From positions 1-16,513 of the forward strand of contig JAPLPC010000091.1 in assembly GCA_026400425.1 (NCBI GenBank): a stretch of 16,513 bases of DNA. Direction: 5' to 3'. Shown here piece by piece: positions 1 to 7,665 of this stretch. The stretch comes from Hyphomicrobiales bacterium. Its GTDB lineage: Bacteria; Pseudomonadota; Alphaproteobacteria; Rhizobiales; Xanthobacteraceae. Position 1 is the stretch's first letter. Each line of letters begins with the position of its first letter. Position numbers and translations under genes: made by a program. Below the pieces are notes generated by a model. The model was given only the letters and a program-made list of their open reading frames with translations, did not search any database and had not been told where the DNA came from.

Positions 1-392
1 CGATGGCGATCTTCGGCGGCGTGCTCGGCCTGTTCCTCACCGGCATTGCGTTCAGTGTCTCCGCGGCGATCGGCTTCATCGCATTGTTCGGCATCGCCGT
101 CATGGACGGCATCCTGATCATCTCGCAATACAACCAGCTGATCGACGAAGGCATGGAGCGCATCAAGGCGGTGGTCAGAACCGGCGAGCTGCAGCTGCGC
201 CCGGTGCTGATGACCTGCATCGTCGCCGGCATCGGGCTGCTGCCGGCTGCACTGTCCGAAGGCATCGGATCTCAGGTGCAGAAGCCGTTGGCGATGGTGG
301 TGGTCACCGGCATGATGCTCGCGCCGCTGGTGATCCTCATCATTCTACCGGTTTTGATGACGTTCTTCGGCAGGCGTTCCAAGCAAGCCTGA
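1..392 (+). CDS. Heavy-metal RND efflux pump (CzcA/CusA family), C-terminal fragment
   Basis: This is the 3' end of a gene that starts before the window; about 129 residues are visible, in frame from base 3 to the TGA at 390-392. The family members are inner-membrane proton-driven pumps about 1000-1050 residues long that export metal cations with an adaptor and an outer-membrane channel. What is visible is the last membrane block: hydrophobic segments near visible residues 3-25, 28-42, 67-84 and 93-118. Between them lies the HME-type stretch GIAVMDGILI, then an amphipathic loop and RPVLMTCIVAGIGLLP. RPVLMT followed by a Gly/Pro helix and a Q(K/R)PLA motif is typical of CzcA/CusA. There is only a very short cytoplasmic tail (FFGRRSKQA). 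The metal cannot be told from this end. The TolC gene at 3166-4584 is on the other strand and need not be its partner. Confidence 0.88.
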   Translation, partial: MAIFGGVLGLFLTGIAFSVSAAIGFIALFGIAVMDGILIISQYNQLIDEGMERIKAVVRTGELQLRPVLMTCIVAGIGLLPAALSEGIGSQVQKPLAMVVVTGMMLAPLVILIILPVLMTFFGRRSKQA

Positions 393-398
393 TTAAGA

Positions 399-423
399 CG
401 GCGCAGAAAATCGTTCAGCGCCG
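399..423 (+). terminator. Possible weak hairpin after the RND gene
   Basis: Six GC-only base pairs (CGGCGC at 399-404 with GCGCCG at 418-423) enclose a 13-base loop, starting 7 bases after the RND stop codon. No T-run follows, so termination is only a guess from position. Confidence 0.25.
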
Positions 424-507
424 GATCAAAAGCGCAACTTGCCCGTTACAAACAAATGTGCTGGGTTTGCCATTCTTTCGGGCATGGCCGGTTGCGGCGT
501 ACATGTT

Positions 508-525
508 TGTGAATTTTCGCAGACA
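508..525 (+). promoter_or_regulatory. TGT-N12-ACA element upstream of the phytochrome gene
   Basis: TGT at 508-510 and ACA at 523-525 are separated by exactly 12 bases, the spacing of the PpsR/CrtJ operator in photosynthetic alphaproteobacteria, with an A/T-rich left half of the spacer. It ends 51 bases before the chosen ATG at 577. In Rhodopseudomonas and photosynthetic Bradyrhizobium, bacteriophytochromes and PpsR control the same genes, so the location is suggestive. A single six-base match in about 180 bases occurs by chance a few percent of the time, and no PpsR gene is in the window. Confidence 0.25.
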
Positions 526-576
526 TGGCATTGTCGCCGCTGGTCGCCTATGCGGGTTCCGCTTCAGAGAGTTTTG

Positions 577-3138
577 ATGCTCACGCCATCCGATCCCGTC
601 GATCTCACCAATTGCGACCGCGAACCCATCCATATTCCCGGCAGCATTCAGACCTACGGATGCTTGCTTGCCTGCGACGGATCGGTCGGGATGGTGCGGC
701 GGCATTCAGCCAATGCCGGTGCGATGCTTGGTATCGATGGTCAGGTGAACGACCGTCGCCTCGATGACCTCATCGGCGAAAGCCCTGCACATGACATTCG
801 CAACGCCATCGCCAAATGGGGCAGTCAGAAGCGTGCTGGCTTGCTGATCGATTTCAAAGTCGCTCACACCGACACCGTATTTAACGTCTCAGTGCACCGC
901 CATCACGGCGTCAACATCGTCGAATTCGAGCCGGTCGATCCCGTCGATGCGACGCCGCCGCTGGAGTTGTCACGTTTACTGATCGGTCGCATCGGCCAGT
1001 GCAACGATCTCGACGTGTTGTTTGACAATGCGGCGCGGTTGCTGCGTGGCGCGCTCGGCTATGACCGGGTCATGATCTATCAATTCGCACAGGACGGCTC
1101 AGGTCGCGTCATCAGCGAGGCCAAGCGCGGTGATCTCGAGAGCTTTCTCGGACAGCATTTTCCGGCCAGCGACATCCCGCAGCAAGCGCGTCTTCTCTAT
1201 CTGGAAAACACGGTGCGGATCGTATCGGATGCGTCGGGGGAACGCGTCGCCATCGTGCCGGAATTCGATGCGTCGGGCGAGCCGCTCGATCTGTCGTTCG
1301 CCCATCTGCGCAGTGTCTCGCCGGTGCATTGCGAGTATCTGCGCAACATGGGCGTCGGCGCCTCGATGTCGATCTCGATCATTCTCGATGGCGTGTTGTG
1401 GGGTCTGATCGCCTGCCATCATTATGCGCCGCGCGTGCTGTCGATGGAGAAGCGGATCGCTGCCGAAATGTTCGGCGAGTTCTTCGCCATGCAGCTCGCG
1501 GCTCTGATCCAGAAACGCAAACTCGCTGCCAGTGAACGCGCGCGTCGCTATCTCGATCAGTTGCTGCATGACGTGTCGCATCACGGCAATGTCGAGGATC
1601 TGCTCAAGGGCAATATTCGCGACTTCGGCGAGATGATGCCGTGCGATGGCGTCGGCCTGTTTTACAACAATAGCTGGACGGGCTTTGGCAAGGTGCCCCC
1701 TGCGAATGCCATCCCGGCCCTGATGGCGTTGCTGAACGCGGCGGCCGGCGGTCGGGTGTGGGCCACCAGCGCGCTGTCGGATCGATTGCCGGAGGCCGCC
1801 GATTACAGCGACAAAGTCGCCGGTGTGCTGGCGGTGCCGCTGTCGCAATTGCCACGCGACTATCTGCTGTTCTTCCGCTGTGAAGTCGCGCAGACCGTGA
1901 ATTGGGCCGGCAATCCCAACAAGACCTATGAGATCGGCCCGCTCGGCGACCGCCTCACACCGCGCAAGAGTTTTCAGATCTGGAAGGAAACCGTGGAGCG
2001 GCAATCGGAGCCGTGGCTGCAAAGCGAGCGCGATACGGCAGAAGGAGCGCGTTCGGCGCTGGTGGAAGTCGTGATGCGTCATAGCGAACTGCTCGCCGAC
2101 GAGCGCCACAAGGCCGATCTGCGCCAGAAGATGCTCAATGAAGAGCTCAATCATCGCGTCAAGAATATCCTGGCGCTGATCAAATCGCTGGTGTCGCATC
2201 CGGTCGAGCAGGGTCGCAGCATCGAGGACTATGTGAGCTCGCTGAAGGGCCGCATCCAGGCGCTCTCGCTGGCCCATGATCAGGTGATCCGCGGCGCTGG
2301 CGGCGGCGGGCTGAAGAGCCTGGTCGATGCCGAGCTGTCGCCCTATGCCGAGGCGGTCAAGCAGATCGAGATCACGGGCCCCGAAGTCATGCTCGACGCG
2401 CGCGCATATTCGGTGATGGCGCTGGTGCTGCACGAATTGGCGACCAATGCTGCCAAATACGGGGCGCTGTCAGTGAGCTCCGGCATATTCTCATTGACGT
2501 GGCAGCGGCTCGGGAACGACGATTGTGAAATCCATTGGCTGGAGCGCGGTGGTCCCCTCGTGACGCCACCGGCGACATTGGGATTCGGCTCGATGCTGAT
2601 CGGCCGAAGCATCCCCTACGATCTCGGCGGCAAGAGCGATGTCGATTACGATCCCGCGGGCATGCGTGTGCGCCTGCTTATTCCCGCACGCTTCGTCACC
2701 TGGCCGGCAGCGCCGGCGACGCGGAAGCTGCAGGCCACGGTCAGCGACGACAAGCCGATTGCTTCGCTGCGCGGGCTCAATGTGCTGATGGTCGAGGACC
2801 AGCTGCTCATTGCGATGGATGTCGAGATCATGCTGGCCGGCGAGGGAACGGCACGCGTCGAGACAGCCGCGTCGGCCGCTGAAGCGACGGCGTTGCTGTC
2901 CAGCTTCAAGCCCGATCTTGCGATCCTGGATGTCAATCTGGGTTCGGGAACATCCCTTCCGGTCGCGCATATGCTGCGCGAATTAGGGGTGCCCTTCGTG
3001 TTCGCAACGGGATATGGCGAAACCAGCCTCATTCCGGCTTCGTTGGAGGACGTTGTCGTCATCCGCAAGCCGTATGATCTCGTTTCGCTAGTGACGGCGC
3101 TGGGGGCCGCGATGGCGCAAGGCGGCAAGGTGGATTAG
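577..3138 (+). CDS. Bacteriophytochrome, hybrid HWE-family histidine kinase with receiver domain
   Basis: Red/far-red photosensor kinase, 853 residues from the ATG at 577. That start has AGAGAG at 566-571 and places Cys13 in the TNCDREPIHIPGSIQ motif, as in biliverdin-binding phytochromes; the frame is open back to 439, but the extra 46 residues look non-coding. Order: PAS (about 10-120), GAF (about 130-300, with FPASDIP at 195-201, Asp199, His251, Tyr254), PHY (about 310-490, tongue motif PRKSF at 462-466), HWE kinase (phospho-acceptor His526 in LNHRVKN, His619 and Asn624 of the N-box, W654-x-E656), and receiver (Glu740/Asp741, phospho-acceptor Asp785, Lys831). All catalytic residues are present. 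The architecture matches Agrobacterium Agp2/BphP2. Gln193 and Arg459 align with PaBphP Gln188 and Arg453, hallmarks of bathy-phytochromes (alignment by eye). No heme oxygenase gene is adjacent, so biliverdin must come from elsewhere. The gene stands alone, convergent with tolC. Confidence 0.95.
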   Translation: MLTPSDPVDLTNCDREPIHIPGSIQTYGCLLACDGSVGMVRRHSANAGAMLGIDGQVNDRRLDDLIGESPAHDIRNAIAKWGSQKRAGLLIDFKVAHTDTVFNVSVHRHHGVNIVEFEPVDPVDATPPLELSRLLIGRIGQCNDLDVLFDNAARLLRGALGYDRVMIYQFAQDGSGRVISEAKRGDLESFLGQHFPASDIPQQARLLYLENTVRIVSDASGERVAIVPEFDASGEPLDLSFAHLRSVSPVHCEYLRNMGVGASMSISIILDGVLWGLIACHHYAPRVLSMEKRIAAEMFGEFFAMQLAALIQKRKLAASERARRYLDQLLHDVSHHGNVEDLLKGNIRDFGEMMPCDGVGLFYNNSWTGFGKVPPANAIPALMALLNAAAGGRVWATSALSDRLPEAADYSDKVAGVLAVPLSQLPRDYLLFFRCEVAQTVNWAGNPNKTYEIGPLGDRLTPRKSFQIWKETVERQSEPWLQSERDTAEGARSALVEVVMRHSELLADERHKADLRQKMLNEELNHRVKNILALIKSLVSHPVEQGRSIEDYVSSLKGRIQALSLAHDQVIRGAGGGGLKSLVDAELSPYAEAVKQIEITGPEVMLDARAYSVMALVLHELATNAAKYGALSVSSGIFSLTWQRLGNDDCEIHWLERGGPLVTPPATLGFGSMLIGRSIPYDLGGKSDVDYDPAGMRVRLLIPARFVTWPAAPATRKLQATVSDDKPIASLRGLNVLMVEDQLLIAMDVEIMLAGEGTARVETAASAAEATALLSSFKPDLAILDVNLGSGTSLPVAHMLRELGVPFVFATGYGETSLIPASLEDVVVIRKPYDLVSLVTALGAAMAQGGKVD

Positions 3139-3165
3139 AGCGTCCTCATCCGCCTGTCGGAACGT

Positions 3166-4584
3166 TTACTTTCCGTCTGGTGTGCGTAGCCCGTGCCACG
3201 CATCGCGCACCTGATGATAATGCACCTCCGGCAGATAGTCTGGCGTCTTCAGGCCAAGCGTCTTGACGTCGAGTCGGCCGATGGCGCTGAGCAGCGCATA
3301 GGACGCAATCACGCGGTCACGTTGCGCGCTGATCAAGCGCGCCTTCGCCAGGACCAGGTCCTGCTGGGTATTCAAGACTTCCACGATGGTGCGCTGGCCG
3401 CCGGCCGCTTCGCGCTGCACGCCCTGCAATGCAACGCCCGCGGCGCGCACTTCGGATTCGGCAGCGCTCACGGCGGTCTTGGCGCCTTCGTTGGACACCC
3501 AGGCGCCGATGGCGGCCGTGCGCGCCTGATTGCGGATCATCTCCAGCACCAGCCGGCTCTGGGTCGATAGCTCCTTGGCCTGTCGCGTCTGTGCCGCGGC
3601 AAGGCCGCCGTCATAGATCGGGGCGTTGAGCTGGCCGACGATCGAGGCCTGATCGGTCCCGAAAGATCCCAGCGTTTGATCCGACTGCCTCGATTTGCTG
3701 GCGCTTCCCTGCAAAGTGAGGGTCGGCAGCAAACTGCTCTCCGACACTTTGATGGTGGTCGTGGCCACATCGACGTCGAAACCCGCGGCGAGTACCGCCG
3801 GATGGCTCCTGAAAGCGTGTCCGATGGCATCCTCGCGACCGCGCGGAAGCAGTCGATCGATCGGATCGGCCGGATTGAGGCGGCTCGGCATCACGCCGAC
3901 GACCTGGGCATAGGTGGCCTGGCTGATCGCAAGGGCGACCTCGGCGGCATTGAGGTCTGCCTGTCCGCGGGCGAGGCGGGCCTCGGCCTGCGACGTATCC
4001 GTCGGCGTCACGTCACCAGCATTGAGGCGCTTCTTGGCGATGTCGAGGGTCTCGCGCAAAGCGCCGACATTGGAGCGCTGGGCTTCCACCAGCGACTGGT
4101 TGGCGAGAACGTTCATGTAGACGGTGACGGCATCGAGCAGCACGCCCTGGCCGACATTGCGCAGCGCCTCGCGGCCCGACTGCACCTGGAACTCCGCAAT
4201 ACGGACGCTGTTGGCTGTCCTGTTCCCGTTATAGAGCGTCTGGGTGACGGTGACGCCAATCGTCCACGGCTTCAGCGTGGCGCCCTGGACCGTATTGTCG
4301 GGGAGCAGGTTGCGCACCGCCTGCAGGCCATAGCTCAGCGTCGCCATGACCTGGGGCCGATAGCCCGCCATAGCCTGCGGAACATTTTCGTCGGTTGCGC
4401 GCTGGCGCGCGCGCTCGCTATTGAGTTGTGGATTGGTCTGGTAGGCCTTGACGAGTGCGTCCGAAATCGTTTCGGCGCGTGCGTTCGCGATGGCGAAGAC
4501 ACTGCAGCCGAACAGCCCCAAAGCCGTTGCTGTCCGAAGCACATTCCGTGCGCCGCGACCCATTGTTACGCGATGACTGGTCAT
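3166..4584 (-). CDS. tolC: TolC-family outer-membrane channel protein (type I secretion/efflux)
   Basis: Forms the trimeric outer-membrane and periplasmic channel for type I secretion or RND efflux. The product is 472 residues from the ATG at 4582-4584, which has GGGA just upstream; the frame also allows an ATG at 4626 that adds 14 residues without a visible ribosome site. With the chosen start the signal peptide is clean: basic n-region, hydrophobic core, cleavage after ANARA (residue 37). The mature part opens with ETISDALVKAYQTNP and shows two outer-membrane efflux repeats rich in Ala/Gln/Glu helices, including the typical QTLYNGNRT and PIYDGG turns that start membrane beta-hairpins. The length (about 450-490) fits the TolC type I secretion subfamily. 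It is single, convergent with the phytochrome gene (27-base gap) and divergent from the CoA-transferase gene. It could serve the PrtD/HlyD pair at 11372-14444, the RND pump, or both. Confidence 0.92.
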   Translation of the reverse strand: MTSHRVTMGRGARNVLRTATALGLFGCSVFAIANARAETISDALVKAYQTNPQLNSERARQRATDENVPQAMAGYRPQVMATLSYGLQAVRNLLPDNTVQGATLKPWTIGVTVTQTLYNGNRTANSVRIAEFQVQSGREALRNVGQGVLLDAVTVYMNVLANQSLVEAQRSNVGALRETLDIAKKRLNAGDVTPTDTSQAEARLARGQADLNAAEVALAISQATYAQVVGVMPSRLNPADPIDRLLPRGREDAIGHAFRSHPAVLAAGFDVDVATTTIKVSESSLLPTLTLQGSASKSRQSDQTLGSFGTDQASIVGQLNAPIYDGGLAAAQTRQAKELSTQSRLVLEMIRNQARTAAIGAWVSNEGAKTAVSAAESEVRAAGVALQGVQREAAGGQRTIVEVLNTQQDLVLAKARLISAQRDRVIASYALLSAIGRLDVKTLGLKTPDYLPEVHYHQVRDAWHGLRTPDGK

Positions 4585-4882
4585 TTTGTCCCAAAGCGAT
4601 CTTCGGATATCCGCCCCCGCTGACATCCAATCGTATGTTTAGAGGGCGATGCCAAGGGTGGCAAACCTTCCGGCGAAAAAGCTCCGGGCGTTCATGCGTT
4701 CCCCACAGCGCAATTTGAAGCGTTGATCCTGCTGTTTCTTCAAGACTCTAACGGCATCGGGCGGGGGATGGAATGCGACGACATGACCGCGCACTTGGTG
4801 AGCGCCTGTTGCATGATGGGCACATCTGCGGTGAGTCGCGAAACGGTACCTAACTCCGGTTTGCGCCACTCTTGGAATCGTG
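4585..4882. other. Divergent intergenic region between tolC and the CoA-transferase gene
   Basis: About 300 bases (256 if tolC starts at 4626) that must hold the promoters of both divergent genes. I found no convincing -35/-10 pair, no long inverted repeat and no conserved small ORF. The CoA-transferase ribosome site (GGA at 4874-4876) is at its right edge. Confidence 0.6.
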
Positions 4883-6724
4883 ATGCCAGAAATTTTTACC
4901 GACGCTGATGCCATCGTCGAGGATATCATCCGTGACGTCGGTCCCACGCTCGTGGTCGGATTGCCGCTGGGGCTCGGCAAATCCAATCACATCGTCAATG
5001 CGCTGTACCGGCGCGCCGCGTCCGACCGCGGCATTGATCTCACATTCTTCACGGCACTGACCCTGGAGAAGCCGCGTCCGTCGAGCGAGCTGGAAAAGCG
5101 ATTCATCGCGCCGGTGATCGATCGGCTGTTCGGCGGTTATCCCGATCTCGCTTATGCCGATGCGATCCGCACCGGCACGTTGCCTGCAAACGTTCAGGTC
5201 AACGAGTTCTTCTTTCTTGCCGGCAAATGGCTTCGCGTCGCTGATGCACAACAGCATTACATCTCCGCGAACTACACCCATGCCGCATCCTATCTGCTTG
5301 CGCGCGGCCTCAATGTCATTACGCAGCTCGTCGCCAAGCGTGTGATCGATGGCGTCGCGCGCTACAGTCTGAGCTGCAACACCGATACGACGCTCGATCT
5401 GTTGCGCGCACGCGCCGAGGGGCGGGCCTCGTTCAAACTCATTGGCCAGGTGAACTCGGCACTGCCGTTCATGCCGGGGCAGGGCGATTTGTCCGGGGAT
5501 GAATTTCACGCGGTGCTGGAAAGCCCGGACACCGATTTCCCCCTGTTCGCGCCACCGTCGGAGCCGGTCGGTGATACCAAATACGCCATCGGCCTGCATA
5601 CGGCTGGCATGATCCGCGATGGCGGTACGCTGCAGATCGGTATCGGTCAGATCGGCGATGCGCTGGCGCAGGGGCTGATCGTCCGTCATCGCGACAATGC
5701 GACGTTCAAGGCCGTGATGCGCCGATTGTCGCCGACCGCGACCATCCAGAATGAGACGTTCGAACGTGGTCTGTATGGCGTCAGCGAAATGCTGTTCGAG
5801 GCATTTCTCGGCCTGATCGAGGCCGGCATCCTGAAGCGCGAGGTCGATGGGACCATACTGCATGCGGCATTCTTCCTTGGACCGAATGCATTTTACGCAG
5901 CTCTACGCGACATGCCGCCGGAACGGTTGGCGAAGATCCAGATGAAGCCGGTTTCCTTCACAAACGAATTGTATGGCGAGGAGGCCGACAAGCGCCGCGC
6001 GCGCGTCGCAGCGCATTTCGTCAACAACACGATGATGGCGACGTTGATGGGGGCTGCGATCTCCGATGGCCTCGATAACGGGCAGGTCATCAGCGGTGTC
6101 GGCGGTCAGTATAATTTCGTCGCGCAGGCTTTCGCGCTCGATGGTGCGCGCTCGATCCTGACACTGGAATCGACGAGGTCGGGCAAGGCAGCGTCATCGA
6201 ATATCCGCTGGTCCTATGGCCACCAGACCATCCCGCGGCATCTGCGCGACGTCTTCGTCACCGAATACGGCATCGCCGATCTCCGCGGCAAATCCGATGC
6301 GGATACGATCGCAGCGATGCTGGGGATTGCCGATTCGCGTTTTCAGCCGGAGCTGATGCGGCAGGCAAAGGATGCCGGCAAATTGCCGAAACATTTCGAA
6401 ATTCCGGCGGAGCATCGCGACAATACACCGGAGCGGGTTGCGGCAGCGCTGAAGCCGGCGCGCGACGCAGGCTTATTGCCGTCATTTCCTTTCGGCAGCG
6501 ACTTCACCGAGGTGGAGCAACGTCTGATTCCGGCGCTGCAGATCTTGAGTTCGGCGGTGAAGACGCCGTCGAAGCTCGCGGGATTGTTCTGGGAGGGCCT
6601 GACCAGTGCAAGTGATGCTGCCGACGAGGCGTGTCTGGCACGGCTTCAATTGGACCAGCCTGCCACCATGCAGGAACGGGCCTATCGCTGGCTCTTGAAG
6701 GGGGCGCTGAAGCGCAGCCGATAG
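4883..6724 (+). CDS. Acetyl-CoA hydrolase/CoA-transferase family protein (long form)
   Basis: Class I CoA-transferase-like enzyme that hydrolyses or transfers the CoA group of short acyl-CoAs (acetyl-CoA hydrolase, succinyl- or 4-hydroxybutyrate-CoA transferase relatives), soluble. The product is 613 residues from the ATG at 4883 (GGA six bases upstream; an in-frame GTG lies directly before it). The N-terminal half carries the family fold; the C-terminal half has FTNELYGEE with Glu362 as the likely glutamyl-CoA nucleophile, the glycine loop SGVGGQYNF, and the hallmark VTEYGIADLRGKS around residues 459-471. It is about 100-150 residues longer than plain Cat1/AarC-type enzymes, as in the proteobacterial subgroup of 600-700 residues. 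The exact substrate cannot be read from sequence. It is monocistronic, divergent from tolC, and converges on an enoyl-CoA hydratase, which would fit acyl-CoA turnover. Confidence 0.9.
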   Translation: MPEIFTDADAIVEDIIRDVGPTLVVGLPLGLGKSNHIVNALYRRAASDRGIDLTFFTALTLEKPRPSSELEKRFIAPVIDRLFGGYPDLAYADAIRTGTLPANVQVNEFFFLAGKWLRVADAQQHYISANYTHAASYLLARGLNVITQLVAKRVIDGVARYSLSCNTDTTLDLLRARAEGRASFKLIGQVNSALPFMPGQGDLSGDEFHAVLESPDTDFPLFAPPSEPVGDTKYAIGLHTAGMIRDGGTLQIGIGQIGDALAQGLIVRHRDNATFKAVMRRLSPTATIQNETFERGLYGVSEMLFEAFLGLIEAGILKREVDGTILHAAFFLGPNAFYAALRDMPPERLAKIQMKPVSFTNELYGEEADKRRARVAAHFVNNTMMATLMGAAISDGLDNGQVISGVGGQYNFVAQAFALDGARSILTLESTRSGKAASSNIRWSYGHQTIPRHLRDVFVTEYGIADLRGKSDADTIAAMLGIADSRFQPELMRQAKDAGKLPKHFEIPAEHRDNTPERVAAALKPARDAGLLPSFPFGSDFTEVEQRLIPALQILSSAVKTPSKLAGLFWEGLTSASDAADEACLARLQLDQPATMQERAYRWLLKGALKRSR

Positions 6725-6759
6725 ATCATCGATCTTACAATGGGTGACCTGCCAGCGAC

Positions 6760-6796
6760 GCGCATTCACCTCGTCCCGGTGGAGAGGTGAATGCGC
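6760..6796. terminator. 13-bp perfect palindrome between convergent genes, likely bidirectional terminator
   Basis: GCGCATTCACCTC at 6760-6772 is the exact reverse complement of GAGGTGAATGCGC at 6784-6796. TCC at 6774-6776 can also pair with GGA at 6781-6783 past a one-base bulge, leaving a four-base loop. It sits 35 bases after the CoA-transferase stop and 12 bases beyond the 3' end of the hydratase gene, so it could end both transcripts. There is no T-run on either side, so a dispersed intergenic palindrome or mRNA 3'-end stabiliser is the alternative. Confidence 0.6.
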
Positions 6797-6808
6797 ACGC
6801 GAACGTCG

Positions 6809-7588
6809 TCAGCGATTCTTGTTCACTGGCTTACGCTTCTCTATGAAGGCGGCCATGCCTTCGCTGCGGTCGTCCAACGCGAACGTAGCGTGGAACAGAT
6901 CGCGTTCGACCTTGAGGCCCTCGGCAAGCGAGGTTTCCAGCGCGCGATTGACGGCGCTCTTGGCCATCGATGCCACCGGGCGTGACATGGCGGCGATCTT
7001 GTCGGCCATGGTCAGTACTTCTTCCATCAACTTGTCGGCCGCGACCACGCGACTGACCAGGCCGGAGCGCTCGGCTTCGGCGGCGTCCATCATGCGGCCG
7101 GTGAGGCAGAGATCCATCGCCTTCGATTTGCCGATGGCGCGGGTAAGACGCTGGGTGCCGCCGATGCCCGGAATGGTGCCGAGGGTGATCTCCGGCTGGC
7201 CGAATTTGGCGGTGTCCGAACAAACGATGATGTCGCACATCATCGCCAGTTCGCAGCCGCCGCCAAGCGCATAGCCGGATACGGCGGCAATGGTCGGCTT
7301 GGTGCAGGTTGCCAGGCGGTCGCCGCCGATCTGCGTAAAGTCCTTCGCATACATGTCGATGAAGCTCTTCGGCTGCATCTCCTTGATATCAGCGCCGGCG
7401 GCAAAAGCTTTCTCGCTGCCGGTGACAACGATGCAACCGACGGCCTCATCGGCTTCGAATTCGTCGATGGCAATCTTAATCTCGGCGAACACGCCGAAGG
7501 AAAGTGCATTGAGCATCTTCGGGCGGTTCAGGGTCACGATGCCGACGGCGCCTTTGCGCTCGACGAGAATGTGTTCGAAGCTGCTCAT
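6809..7588 (-). CDS. Enoyl-CoA hydratase (crotonase superfamily)
   Basis: Adds water across trans-2-enoyl-CoA to give L-3-hydroxyacyl-CoA in fatty-acid beta-oxidation; cytoplasmic hexamer in characterised relatives. The product is 259 residues, the normal length, starting at the ATG at 7586-7588 with GGGATG upstream at 7593-7598. Both catalytic glutamates of the mitochondrial-type hydratase are present and correctly spaced: Glu113 in GGGCELAMMCD and Glu133 in GQPEITLGTIPG (20 apart, as Glu144/Glu164 in rat). Oxyanion-hole segments AFAAGADIKEM (61-71) and GYALGGG (105-111) are intact. The C-terminal tail with ALDDRSEGMAAFIEKR is typical of the short-chain (crotonyl-CoA) subgroup. It lies 77 bases downstream of the exported Ala/Lys-rich gene on the same strand, with a hairpin between them, so co-transcription is possible but not certain. 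Confidence 0.95.
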   Translation of the reverse strand: MSSFEHILVERKGAVGIVTLNRPKMLNALSFGVFAEIKIAIDEFEADEAVGCIVVTGSEKAFAAGADIKEMQPKSFIDMYAKDFTQIGGDRLATCTKPTIAAVSGYALGGGCELAMMCDIIVCSDTAKFGQPEITLGTIPGIGGTQRLTRAIGKSKAMDLCLTGRMMDAAEAERSGLVSRVVAADKLMEEVLTMADKIAAMSRPVASMAKSAVNRALETSLAEGLKVERDLFHATFALDDRSEGMAAFIEKRKPVNKNR

Positions 7589-7598
7589 GTTTCATCCC

Positions 7599-7647
7599 GC
7601 AGATTGTTGCTTGCGGCCGCCGGATCCGGCGCCCGCGCGCAATCTGC
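7599..7647 (-). repeat. Nested inverted repeat upstream of the hydratase ribosome site
   Basis: Outer arms GCAGATTG (7599-7606) and CAATCTGC (7640-7647) are perfect complements. They enclose a 14-base perfect palindrome, CGCCGGATCCGGCG at 7618-7631. On the minus-strand transcript the structure ends directly at the GGGATG ribosome site of the hydratase gene. No T-run follows, so it could be a terminator of the upstream gene, a 5'-leader structure, or a translation-control element. Confidence 0.5.
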
Positions 7648-7665
7648 CCCCTCACTGGATGAGGT

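Noticed and set aside
439..576. N-terminal extension of the phytochrome to an ATG at 439
   Set aside because: The extra 46 residues contain four Cys and no phytochrome similarity, while the ATG at 577 has a ribosome site and gives the normal distance to the biliverdin Cys.
1099..2433. Long minus-strand open frame (444 codons) opposite the phytochrome gene
   Set aside because: It is rich in Arg, His and Gln with no recognisable domain and lies wholly antisense to a gene with intact motifs. This is the usual mirror frame in high-GC DNA.
3129..3154. Short stem (GGTGGAT with ATCCGCC) between phytochrome and tolC 3' ends
   Set aside because: Seven pairs including a wobble, a 12-base loop and no T-run; not above what GC-rich DNA gives by chance.
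3676..4623. Plus-strand open frame (315 codons) opposite tolC
   Set aside because: Arg/His/Gly-rich with no domain and no ribosome site; an antisense shadow of the TolC gene.
4850..5863. Minus-strand open frame (337 codons) opposite the CoA-transferase gene
   Set aside because: Composition typical of an antisense frame; the sense strand carries the hallmark EYGIADLRG motif.
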